Positions 55,196 through 64,000 of a stretch of DNA of 64,000 nt are shown here, one piece after another (within the stretch, counting starts at the first letter, position 1; every line of letters begins with the position of its first letter). A program made the position numbers and the translations under genes. Source of the DNA: Botryosphaeria dothidea (Eukaryota > Ascomycota > Dothideomycetes > Botryosphaeriales > Botryosphaeriaceae); assembly GCA_011503125.2 (NCBI GenBank), contig WWBZ02000051.1:2480001-2544000 (forward strand), read 5' to 3'. The notes under the pieces were generated by a model. The model had not been told where the DNA came from. It saw only the letters and a program-made list of their open reading frames with translations, and did no database searches.

Positions 55196-56263
55196 ATGTC
55201 TGGAGGCTGGAACACCATCGAGTCCGACGCGGTTTGTGCGCTACCTTTCCGTGCCCTCGACTCGCCCCCGCTGACCTGTCCTCGTCCAGGGTGTCTTCAC
55301 CTACCTGCTCCAGAATCTCGGAACCAAGGACGTGCAGTTTGAAGAGCTGATTGCTCTCGACTCCGACTACCTGCGCCAGCTCAGCCCCGTCTACGGCGTT
55401 ATCTTCCTGTTTAAGTACCCCACCGATGAGAAGCCCTCGAATGTGCCGAAAGATGGCTCCTTCGACCATGCAGCCGCCGAGGACATCTTCTTCGCCGCCC
55501 AGACAATCCAGAACGCATGTGGCACCCAGGCCCTGCTATCGGTGCTCCTGAACAAGGATGGCGAGATAGATATCGGTCCCCAACTGCGTGAATTCAAAGA
55601 ATTCACCACCGCCTTCCCTTCTGACGTGGGTTGCCCCGTTTCCACGAAATGACGTACGCACCGCAGGCACTGACGCCGCTCTCTCACGCACAGCTCCGCG
55701 GCGAGGCTCTCTCCAACTCCGACCTGATCCGCGAAACCCACAACTCCTTCGCCCGCTCCTCGCCCTTTGTCGACGAGACGCAGCGCGCCGCCACCGGCGA
55801 CGACGACGTGTACCACTTCATCGCGTACACGTCCGTCAACGGCAAGCTCTACGAGCTGGACGGTCTGCAGCAGGCCCCCATCTCGCATGGCGCCTGCACT
55901 CCCGACCAGTTCCCCGACAAGGTCATTCCCGTTCTTCAGCGCCGTATCGAGCGCTACCCGGCAACCGAGATCCGTTTCAACCTGCTGGCCATGGTGCGGG
56001 ACCTGCGCATCCGCGCACGCGAGATCGGTGACTACGAGCTGCTACAACGCGAGGAGCAGAAACGGTCTGCGTGGATGTGGGAGAACGCACTACGGAGACA
56101 CAACTTCGTCGGCTTCGTCGGCGAGCTGGTCAAGGGCGTCACCAAGGCGAAGGTAACGGAGGGCAAATACGACCAGTGGGTCGAAGAGTCCAAAGCGAAG
56201 ACTCGGCAAAGGGTCGAGGATCGTGCGAAGAAGGGCGTTGCATCTGACGAAATGGACATTTAA
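55196..56263 (+). CDS. UCH-family ubiquitin C-terminal hydrolase (UCH37/UCHL5-like)
   Basis: Three exons: 55196-55231, 55289-55624 and about 55693-56263, with joins ESDA|GVFTYLL and FPSD|LRGEAL. About 315 residues. The start MSGGWNTIESDAGVFT is typical of the UCH37 subfamily. The active site is visible as FFAAQTIQNACGTQALLS, containing the oxyanion Gln and the catalytic Cys; the catalytic His and Asp are in DVYHFIAYTSVNGKLYELDG. The C-terminal helical extension (EEQKRSAWMWENALRRHNFVGF) is the ULD-like tail by which UCH37 binds the proteasome receptor Rpn13. It trims ubiquitin chains at the 26S proteasome. Intact. Confidence 0.93.
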
Positions 56264-56575
56264 ACGGCTCACGGTGACTGTACAATGATTGCATTAGCGG
56301 GCGTCTCGGTCGGCCGTCCGGGTTTTTCAAATGAACTCCAATGCGATTTTTGTGGGAAGGTGCACGATACCAAATCTATGACTGGAAAGGCGACGTTGTA
56401 TCCGATTTGACTATATGCCCGTGATTATCCAAGACCCAAGACTCCTATTGGTTACCCTTTTACGCCGTCCGTGCTAATCCAATCCAAGAACTCCTAGAAT
56501 GCTTGTTCCATGCTCTAACGCTTGCGGAAAATAGGAACCCTCAATCATGGCAAAATCCAAAAGTCATTACGACCA
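56264..56575. other. Convergent intergenic region
   Basis: Short 3' flanks of the deubiquitinase and the coiled-coil membrane protein. Nothing else seen. Confidence 0.6.
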
Positions 56576-59308
56576 TCAAACATCAAGAACCACAGCAATC
56601 TCTTCCTCCAGCTCCAGAATCTTCTCCGTCGACGCCTCCACAGGGCTTTCAACATCCCTCGGCAGCTGGACGACAATTTCAGCCGATTCCGTCCCGTCAA
56701 TTTGCTCGAGTACGAGATCCTGGTGGTGTCGCTCTTGCGACAAGCTCTCCTTCCCGACAGACTCTCTCTCCGACTCCTCAAACACGATCGCCTCCATAAA
56801 AGCTTCCGTAGGATCGTCCTCGTGATCGTCGAGATCCACCGACGCATTCTTTTCCTGCTCGACTGCCACTGCAGGGCAAATTGGCTTGTAATGAAAGTAC
56901 CCAAGCTGAGGTCGGCAGCTAGTTGATTGCTGCTTCGCAAGGTAGTCCACTTCCAGCATGGGCTCGTCCTCGCCTTGGTCCTCATCTTGCGCATGACAGA
57001 CCGGGTGCGCAATGGCGAATAACTCTGCGGGATGCGCACGATGAAGCCAAGTCTGGTGGCCATCGTCTTCGGCGTCCAAGTGGATCGGGACGTCCATCGA
57101 CACGACTGTCGCCGTCGACTCCCTCCGCTCCTCCACCATCACAGGTTCATCATCGGGGATCCAAGTCACGTCTTCCACCGCTTTGGTGGTGGCGGGATGC
57201 GCGTCCAGGGGAGAGACTGACTCGCTGGGGTGGGCCATGCTTTCTCCGATGTCAAGAGGTTTTGGGGTGGCGTGTTCAACGACCTGGACCGGGGCCGCGG
57301 GAACTTTGTCGTCGCCTTCGTTCTCTCCTGTGGACGGCGCTTGGTGATCGACGCCGTCAGGCGACACGGGCATGATGATCGCCTCCTCCGCCGCTTCATC
57401 TTGTGGCGTTCCAGAAGCTTCGGTCTGTGCGGCCGAGACGATCGCTGCCATCTTGTCGAAGGCTGAGTCGAGGATCTGCACTGTGGCGGCAAAGATGGCG
57501 TCCTTTAATGCCGTTTCGGCGTCCGGTGACGTTGTTGGTTCTGCTGTGGGCGAGCTTGTTGTTGAAGGTTCAGTCTCGGAGACGGGGCGATCCGTTTCAG
57601 CTGTGGCTATGACGGAGGCTTGAGGGCTGATCGTCTGGAGTATGAAGGCCGTGAGCGTCGTGGTGGAGGTATGGACGACCTCGAGAGGAAGAAGGGGGAT
57701 GGTCGAATTCTCGACTATCGGCATGTCGAAAGGCGTTATATCCAACTCGGTAGACGGCAGCTCGGATGGCGCTACAGACTGTAGGGATAGAAATCCCACC
57801 AGAACGCTGAGCAAGAGTATGAGGATGTTGCGAGGATCAGTAGCCACGACATAAATGGAGTTCCTCAGCAGAACACCCAGCGGGATATCCTTCTTCGCGG
57901 CAGCCCTCTCCGCCCTCTTCCTGGCAGCCTCCTCCCTCACCCTCCTCCTCTCCTCCTTCACCGCATCCTTGACCCTCTCATCCGCCATCCTGCGCTCCGC
58001 TGCAGCCGACAAGGCCGCGCTGCCAATCAACCGCAACTTCTCCTCCTCCGCTACCTTCGCCGCTCTCGCAAGCCTCACTTCCGCCTCCTCCTCCGCCTCC
58101 ACCCTCACTCTCTCCTCCGCCTCTGCGATCTCCTGCCTCCTCTCCTCATCCGCCCTCACCTCCTCCTCATACCTCTTCCGCTCCTCATCCTCGAGCCTCC
58201 GCTCCATCTTCCGCAACTGCGCCTTCCCAATCCACGGCGCCACCTCGACATCAACGCGCTCCATCTCGCTCCAAGCCGCCTGCCACGCCCCCGCCCGCAT
58301 CAGCCCGTTCGCCGCATAAATCCTGATCGACCAACTCGCATGCGGCGGCGCCGCGCGCGCCGGATCGCCATCCGCAACGGGGGCGTGGCACTCCTCGCAC
58401 GTCTCCTCCTCATCCACCTCCTCTTCAACGCCAGCCCGGCTCGCCTCGGGCTCGACCCCGCTGTCCCTCCTCCCTCGCGCCTGCTCGTCGTCGTCGCTGC
58501 CCCGGAAGTGCCCGCACTTCAGCACGCGCGGCGCCACCAGGCCGAGCGCCTCGAGCAGGCGCTCCTCCAGCACGTCGTACTCGTCGCGCGGGTGCGGGAC
58601 GAGCAGCCCGCGCTGCATCAGCACCGCGTCGGCGAGCTTGTCTTCGAGCAGGCGGTACTGCGCCTGCAGGGCGGGCGGCATGACGCGCAGGGGCAGCGGG
58701 GGCGCGGAGGGGGGCAGCAGGGTGATGTGGAGGAGGATGAGCGGCGGTTGGGACTGTTGGGGCTGGGGTTGCAGGCGAGAGGAAGGTGTTTGGTGAAGGG
58801 GGGAGCGCGTGGGGGTGGAGTGCGTGGTGGTGGTGTGGTGCCGGCGGTGCGGGGAGGGGCGTTTGGGCTTGAGGGTCTGGTGGCGCGAGGCGTCGTGCGA
58901 GTCGAAGAAGGGTTGGCGCTCCTTGGTGGGGGAGATGGCGGGGCTGCTGAGGGCGGTGGCGGAGGAGGCGGAGGGGTGGAAGGCTCCTTTGGGCTTGTGC
59001 TGGGCCAGCGAGAAGCTCTCGGACGGCATGTCGGAGATGGACGAGGGCTCGGTCAGCTGGGTGTGGTCGGAGAGGCGGCGCGGCGAGCTGCGGCTCGTGG
59101 TGTAGCGGCTCGTGGTGTAACGGCCTTCCGAGGACTGCGAGGGCGGGCCGAAGATGAAGGCGTCGTGGTCGCGCTCTATGCTCGGGACGGGGACGTCGGC
59201 GTCGAGAGAGAGCACGGGGTCGTGGGTGTCTTCTTCGAAGGGGGTGAGGACGGCGGGAGCGGCGTGTACTTGGGCGAAATCGTTTTTGTCCAGGGTGAGG
59301 GATGCCAT
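56576..59308 (-). CDS. Large coiled-coil single-pass membrane protein, unknown function
   Basis: Single exon of 910 residues from the ATG at 59308 (MASLTLDKNDFAQVHAAP), preferred over an upstream in-frame ATG at 59434. The N-terminal 200 residues are Ser/Pro-rich and disordered. A conserved folded part includes LQAQYRLLEDKLADAVLMQR and APPHASWSIRIYAANGLMRA, with CEECHAPV between them. A long charged coiled coil runs at about 390-475 (many ERRxxE/AERA units). One hydrophobic segment, RNILILLLSVLVGFLSLQS, at about 485-505, is the only membrane helix; an acidic, Thr/Ser-rich tail of 400 residues follows. Similar fungal proteins are sometimes labelled pathway-specific nitrogen regulator, a name the sequence does not support. 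The organelle is unknown. Confidence 0.82.
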   Translation of the reverse strand: MASLTLDKNDFAQVHAAPAVLTPFEEDTHDPVLSLDADVPVPSIERDHDAFIFGPPSQSSEGRYTTSRYTTSRSSPRRLSDHTQLTEPSSISDMPSESFSLAQHKPKGAFHPSASSATALSSPAISPTKERQPFFDSHDASRHQTLKPKRPSPHRRHHTTTTHSTPTRSPLHQTPSSRLQPQPQQSQPPLILLHITLLPPSAPPLPLRVMPPALQAQYRLLEDKLADAVLMQRGLLVPHPRDEYDVLEERLLEALGLVAPRVLKCGHFRGSDDDEQARGRRDSGVEPEASRAGVEEEVDEEETCEECHAPVADGDPARAAPPHASWSIRIYAANGLMRAGAWQAAWSEMERVDVEVAPWIGKAQLRKMERRLEDEERKRYEEEVRADEERRQEIAEAEERVRVEAEEEAEVRLARAAKVAEEEKLRLIGSAALSAAAERRMADERVKDAVKEERRRVREEAARKRAERAAAKKDIPLGVLLRNSIYVVATDPRNILILLLSVLVGFLSLQSVAPSELPSTELDITPFDMPIVENSTIPLLPLEVVHTSTTTLTAFILQTISPQASVIATAETDRPVSETEPSTTSSPTAEPTTSPDAETALKDAIFAATVQILDSAFDKMAAIVSAAQTEASGTPQDEAAEEAIIMPVSPDGVDHQAPSTGENEGDDKVPAAPVQVVEHATPKPLDIGESMAHPSESVSPLDAHPATTKAVEDVTWIPDDEPVMVEERRESTATVVSMDVPIHLDAEDDGHQTWLHRAHPAELFAIAHPVCHAQDEDQGEDEPMLEVDYLAKQQSTSCRPQLGYFHYKPICPAVAVEQEKNASVDLDDHEDDPTEAFMEAIVFEESERESVGKESLSQERHHQDLVLEQIDGTESAEIVVQLPRDVESPVEASTEKILELEEEIAVVLDV

Positions 59309-60807
59309 AGTGATGCTGGCGCGGGAATGTGCGTGTGGAGTCTTGAATGAGGGGCGTGCAATGGGCAGTTTGTGGTGTGGGTATGAGATGATGATGGTTG
59401 TCTCAATCGGGCAAACAAACGCAAAACCGCACACGAACCCCCCGACGATAAGAATGGAGACGAGAAGAAGCGAAAAGCAAGCAATTGAAGAAGTCGCACC
59501 GCGCTGCGCACCAGAGTCGGGATATTGGGAGGGAGAAGGGGAGCAACCAGGAAAAGGAATTTATCTCGTCTGGGCTGAAGCGGGATGGCTGGCGTTGTCG
59601 GGGACTAAACAGGCATGCGCTCAGCAGTCGGTGTGCCCGCCGCTTTTTGCTGCACGACACGCCAATCACCGATCGCCAGCACAGTCACGACGCTGGCCCG
59701 GCAACCCCCCAGACACAGTCAATCATCGCGACAGCGCCTCTCTCTGCCCTCCCGTTCGCCACGAGCACTTACATACATCCTCCCTCGTACGTCTCGCCGG
59801 TCAACACCCGCCTGAGGAACGAGCATCGTGCAGTAGTCTCTGCCTCCGTGTTACAATGGCTTGCCGGTCTGCCGCGCTGCGCTGTCCACAGTAACCTGTC
59901 CATTCCCAGCCACCACCTTTTTGCAAACGCCCCATATTACCGCCGCACCGCCCTTCCCGGTAGCCGATCTCTCGTCGCCGTCCGCCTCACCCGCACGGCC
60001 TGCACCGTTGGGCCGTTCCGTTCGGACCCTTTTGCATGGCTGACGGTCGCCGGGGAGACCTGTTGTTGACGACCTTCGACTTCCCCAGCAGAGAGCTCCA
60101 TCGCTCTAGTTTATCGTCAACGTTGCTCATGGTCTCAGCATCTTGTGTTCTCTTCTGTCTCAGCTCAAGGCGTCATCGCGCCTGATTTGCGCGAGGCTGG
60201 GGACGCTTTGATGCCGCGCTGCGGGGCCAGACCGGACCGCAGACCCACTTCTAGAAGCGCGCATATCTGGAGATCCGGGCTCCACCGCTTCTTTGGAGAT
60301 GCCTCATTCTCGCATCATCTCACTGACGTGCCAGCGAATATGCCAGCGAGCATCTGCTTGACAAGAAGGGCCTTCTCGGACATGATGCAGCCTGAAGGCC
60401 TTGAAGACGGCGGTTAAGCTGGACACTGCATATTCTCGTTCAATGTTGCCACACCATGACCGCATGACAGCTCATGCAAGGTCAAATGTGAATAAATCAC
60501 AGGTAGAGTTTGCTCCGGTCCAACTTGGCCGACGTCCAGGTATTCCCAATCACCACGTAGTCAACATCTGCATGCGGTCGATCATCGCCCATTCTTGCCA
60601 CAACATTCTTTAGAAGACTTGCCTGTCCTCTCCCTTGAGGTGACAAACAAAAGAAAGAGTTCGTTTCTGAGTGCCGCGTTCTATCCTTCCGAGTGCCTGT
60701 CTTATTTAACGAGTTTTCAGAGGAGTGTAAGGGCTCGCATTTCACAATCTCTCTCTTTTTGAGAATACATCTTACCGTTCAGTAACGAATCTATCTACTG
60801 AGCATCA
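59309..60807. other. Intergenic region without recognisable gene
   Basis: Promoter of the coiled-coil protein gene at the left; the remainder has no conserved coding sequence. Confidence 0.55.
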
Positions 60808-62990
60808 TCAAATACTTGATGTAGACTTTACACCAACGTGGGCAAGTTTTTTTTTTTCGAGGGAAATTCGACTCACAGCCAAGTTGGCTAAAGGTCGAGT
60901 TGCACAACCAGCGAAGGCAGGAGATGAACACCATCGCTGCGGTCCCAAACTTCCCAAAGCATATTGGGGACAGATGAAGATCTCTGCGGAAAGATCTTCT
61001 CTCGAATCATGATCTGTTCCTGAGCTTATTCCATCATCTGGACCATAAATCTCATCGCTGATCAACCATTGAAGCCTTGAAAACTCCTTGAAATTGAATG
61101 AAAGTATCCCCCAAACGGTAATAACCGCTCTGTTTGTCTCTTCGAGGTTGGCCCTATACTCAAGGAGTAGGTTCACAGCCATTCGAGCAGTTCCTGACTT
61201 TCGTTAGAATTTCTTCTTGATCCAAATAGACATGTACGACATCTACAGCCTTTTTTTTCATTGCTTTTTCGAATGAGGGATAGATTTGCGAGTGAGCTAG
61301 GCGAGAATGTGATCCAGTATCCACTTCGAGAGTCTTTTTCGACCACAGGGGTTAGGCCTCCACTTGATGCCTCAAATATCGGCAGTGGGGTATAGAAATA
61401 GCCATAACGTAAAGGAGCGGAGATTGAAGTTTCTGCACGTGTACAATCTCCAGAGCGATCATTCAGGGTTTCGTGAAACAATATAGACTCAAGGAGATCG
61501 ACATTCCCGGCATCTTCTAGACGGGCAGTTTGCAGCCGAATTCAGATGTCGATGAGGTGGAGACCCAGAGTGGGAAAACCCCATGCGATGAACTAAAGTC
61601 GAGTGACAGTCTTCATTGTCGCAAGCAAATCTGAATTATGACTGACGAGACTCCGTGGCGACGCGAGTGGAAATCAGTAAAATAAGTCAGAACAGTATCA
61701 GGTATGAGAGCTCGGCTCTCCTTTGCATGATATGTCCAACATTTTGAGATATAAGTGACTACAGGGAAATTTTCGTCCGGTTTGGTGACTATAGCATCCA
61801 AAATACCGGGATATTGCCTTGCGGGAGAAGTGATCGCGTTGTTGAACTCCCGAGGCACACTCGGAAGATAAGCAAAGAATTATTAAGTGATTTCTACATA
61901 AGCGCAATCTTCAACGAACTTCATGTTGTGTGATCTAGGGAGAGTTGCTGACGTCAGGTACTCTTTAACAGAGGAATAAGCCAGGACATATAGTTGAAAT
62001 GTCCCGAGGTTGAGGAATTCGTGTAGAGGCTGTAAAATCAGGGTTCACATCTGCATCTATCGCCAGAAACTCGACGGCTTCGGAAAGGTAAAGCGAACCA
62101 TTTCCATATACGATAAGTTGAATAAGATTTGCTACCATCTTCTGATGGAGCTTTGGCATTTGACATAATATTCATTCATATGTCCCCTCCAGAGTAAGCG
62201 GTAGACTTTTCCAGGTCTTTCTCAGTGTTCAACCGTCATAACAAGTCGATATGGCATCGATCTGACAAAAAAAACCCCCGTCAAAAATTTCCTCTGGCGT
62301 GTCTTCGAAACACGCTCCGAGTGTCTTCCTGGTTGGATGAGTTTCACCTGCGAAATCGCGGATCTCTGTGAATTGTCCAATAATCATAGTTGAGGATGTC
62401 AGCATACACAGACAATCCGTTTCCCTTATTTTCGACCAAAGAAATGCAAGGACCGAAATTTATGAGCCTTGTTTCAATGTCAGTTTCGTTTTGACTCATG
62501 AACAGAACGTGAATGCCGGCGATAGGATGAATGGCATTGCTTGTGGTCTCGATCCACTCAAGAATGTATTGCCGCTCAACTTCATCCACTTCATTCAGAG
62601 CATCCAGGATAGCAATGATCAACCCCGCTTGGCCTAACGCAGATCGGAGGAGTTCTTGAAGGGTTTCAATGGAAGGTTGCCGAGAAAGGTCGTAAAGCCC
62701 TTGAGAAGACACTCTGACAGTCGATTTTAGACGAAGACACTGCTAGATGAGAGCCCGCAGCATTTGGTCGACAGACAGCGTTGTTTTATCTGACAAGTCG
62801 AAAAGATAATATACCACATACTCTTGACCATTACTCAAATGCCGAATGATGGTTGAACTGAGAACTGTTTTTCCTAGGCCGGAAGGCCCATGGACCCATA
62901 GAAAAGCATCTTTCTGTTCTTTCCAATATCGCACAAATAATTCATGCTCGAAAAACCATTGGCCTGATCCCGGTTGTCGCTAACGAGAGA
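60808..62990 (-). pseudogene. Decayed NACHT-ankyrin NLR-like gene
   Basis: Read in minus-strand order, pieces of an NLR-like gene appear in several frames. RQPGSGQWFFEHELFVRYW leads into Walker A VHGPSGLGKTVLSS near 62880, with an in-frame TAG immediately upstream and another TAG after MLRALI near 62745. The same frame continues with Walker B LIIAILDALNEVDE. After a frame break come SSVKEYLTSATLPRS near 61950 and FPVVTYISKCWTYHAKE near 61750, counterparts of the HFSVKEYL and FLSYAAANWMHHA segments of the intact NACHT gene at 23.5-26.9 kb. Ankyrin-like remnants (SSGGLTPVVEK, AVNLLLEYRANLEE) lie in other frames down to 60808. The region has lower GC than its surroundings. Multiple stops and frame shifts argue for a pseudogene rather than introns. 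Confidence 0.75.
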
Positions 62991-63231
62991 TGTCTCTGTA
63001 TTTCTTGGATTGGTCGAGCGCCATCAACCAGCGAGTGAATCTATCGTCCTCAATAATTGTGCGAGTCGCTCGACCCTCTTGGTGGATCTGATGCACTACT
63101 ACAAGAATCAGGGCTCGGGATTGTATTGTGTTCATGAATGGAGCTCTCTATTGTGTGCGAGTTCAGCCGCTGGCCTGGCCCGTTGGACATCTCGCCGAGG
63201 AATGTACATGGAAAGCAACTCTTTCGCATAG

Positions 63232-63540
63232 GCTGCTGAAATTGTTGCAGTGGCGTGGAAGCACAAGAATGTCTACATCGACACAAGCGCATGGTCTCCG
63301 AAATACTACGCCCCGGAGTTGATCCATTTCGCCGATACTACAGGCAGGAAGAAGGTGATGTTCGGAACAAACTTCCCGCAGTTGGGCTGGACGGCATGCG
63401 TCGACAACTTCAATAAGTATCTCGTGAATAAGGAGGGCGGGTTGAGGGAGAAGTCGATCAAGGATTTCATGGGCGGCAACGCTATTCGAGTATTAAAGCT
63501 CCCGCCAGTGCAATCAGATAGTCTCAGGCCCAGCCTGTGA
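63232..63540 (+). pseudogene. C-terminal fragment of an amidohydrolase-2 family protein
   Basis: An open frame bounded upstream by a TAG at 63229 encodes the end of a metal-dependent amidohydrolase: EIVAVAWKHKNVYIDTSAW, then RKKVMFGTNFPQLGW and DFMGGNAIRVLKLP to the stop. The FGTNFPQ segment is the usual last metal-site region (SDFPH/TNFP type). The N-terminal two thirds, with the HxH metal ligands, are absent: the DNA just upstream encodes nothing similar, and the NACHT pseudogene begins about 240 bases away on the other strand. It is therefore a truncated remnant, unless an unrecognised intron hides the rest. Confidence 0.7.
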
Positions 63541-63933
63541 GGAGTAATGCTCTGATTCGGCCGTATATTTTTGCCAAGGTATGTGTATTGATCATTGTAA
63601 TTAGTCCAAGCAAAAATGCTTGTGGAAAGATGAAGCAAGGAGGATGGGTGAACATGGAATTCGCTCGCCGGGTGGCCACGGCGCGCTGGCCACGTGCAGC
63701 CGAAGCAGTGAGCACGGAGAATATAAGCGAGATGGAGTCTGGTTCTATGTCTCCAAATCCAAGGTGCAGTTGTCTGGGTGGTTTTTGCATAAGAATGGCA
63801 AGGGTAAAGTAGCGTTGGGAACAAGGCACTTCACGAAGGCTCGGAACAAAAGCCCGAGGGAGATGACCGTCCCCAGCGACGCAATCATGTCAGCCGGCCG
63901 GCGTCTCCACTACCCCGCCACTCAACCCTCACA
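63541..63933. other. Intergenic, promoter of the partial regulator gene
   Basis: No coding sequence recognised between the amidohydrolase remnant and the Zn2Cys6 start codon. Confidence 0.55.
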
Positions 63934-64000
63934 ATGAGCGGTGCAAGCCGCCATGTCGCCTGCAAGCTGTGCCGCGACCGCAAAGTCCGCTGTGACGGTG
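63934..64000 (+). CDS. Zn2Cys6 transcription factor, N-terminal part only (cut by window end)
   Basis: ATG at 63934 opens MSGASRHVACKLCRDRKVRC followed by DG and the window end. The ACKLCRDRKVRCDG stretch is the first half of a fungal Zn2Cys6 binuclear cluster (C-x2-C-x6-C). Only 22 codons are present, so the rest of the protein cannot be described. It is too short to stand out as a long open frame but the motif is unambiguous. Confidence 0.85.
   Translation, partial: MSGASRHVACKLCRDRKVRCDG

Noticed and set aside
58340..59350. 336-codon plus-strand frame opposite the coiled-coil protein
   Set aside because: Arg/Gly/Val-rich antisense frame without any recognisable feature.

Overview
The window is nuclear DNA of a filamentous ascomycete (Pezizomycotina). 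The genes have short (about 45-80 base) GT/AG introns with CTNAC-like branch points. The protein families are typical of this group: a 6-MSAS-type iterative PKS, Zn2Cys6 regulators, a NACHT-ankyrin NLR-like protein, a wax-synthase-type acyltransferase and a fungal CAP protein. Pectin- and glucoside-degrading enzymes suggest a plant-associated or saprotrophic life. The order or species cannot be fixed from the sequence alone. All exon structures given here were derived by eye from splice sites and reading-frame continuity.

Region 1 (about 1.4-23.5 kb) looks like a specialised-metabolite gene cluster. It holds a flavin monooxygenase (1453-3086), a membrane protein of unknown function (4205-5320), a partially reducing PKS of the 6-methylsalicylate/mellein synthase type (6255-11673), a divergently transcribed six-bladed beta-propeller protein (12500-13498), a Zn2Cys6 regulator (15312-17715), an MFS exporter (18292-20169) and an enoyl-reductase-like dehydrogenase whose N-terminus is frame-shifted (22428-23458). 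The 826-base PKS/propeller intergenic region carries two copies of a 19-base hairpin-like element with an identical core and compensating arm changes, a candidate regulator site. A secreted CAP protein (135-1041) lies on the left edge.

Region 2 (23.5-32.3 kb) is accessory: a NACHT-ankyrin protein, an intracellular-type GH3 beta-glucosidase with a PA14 insert, and a wax-synthase-like acyltransferase, all on the minus strand. Region 3 (33-37 kb) is core: an RWD protein and, head to head with it, the recombination translocase RDH54. Region 4 (38-50 kb) mixes a small secreted protein, a secreted TIM-barrel-like hydrolase, an App1-type phosphatidate phosphatase, a second FAD monooxygenase with a C-terminal membrane anchor, and a pectinesterase, separated by long non-coding stretches.

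Region 5 (51-59 kb) is housekeeping-like: a CCCH zinc-finger protein with two unusual tryptophan-repeat systems, a UCH-type deubiquitinase and a large coiled-coil membrane protein. Region 6 (60-64 kb) is decayed: an NLR-like NACHT/ankyrin pseudogene with stops and frame changes, a truncated amidohydrolase end, and the first 22 codons of another Zn2Cys6 regulator running off the window.
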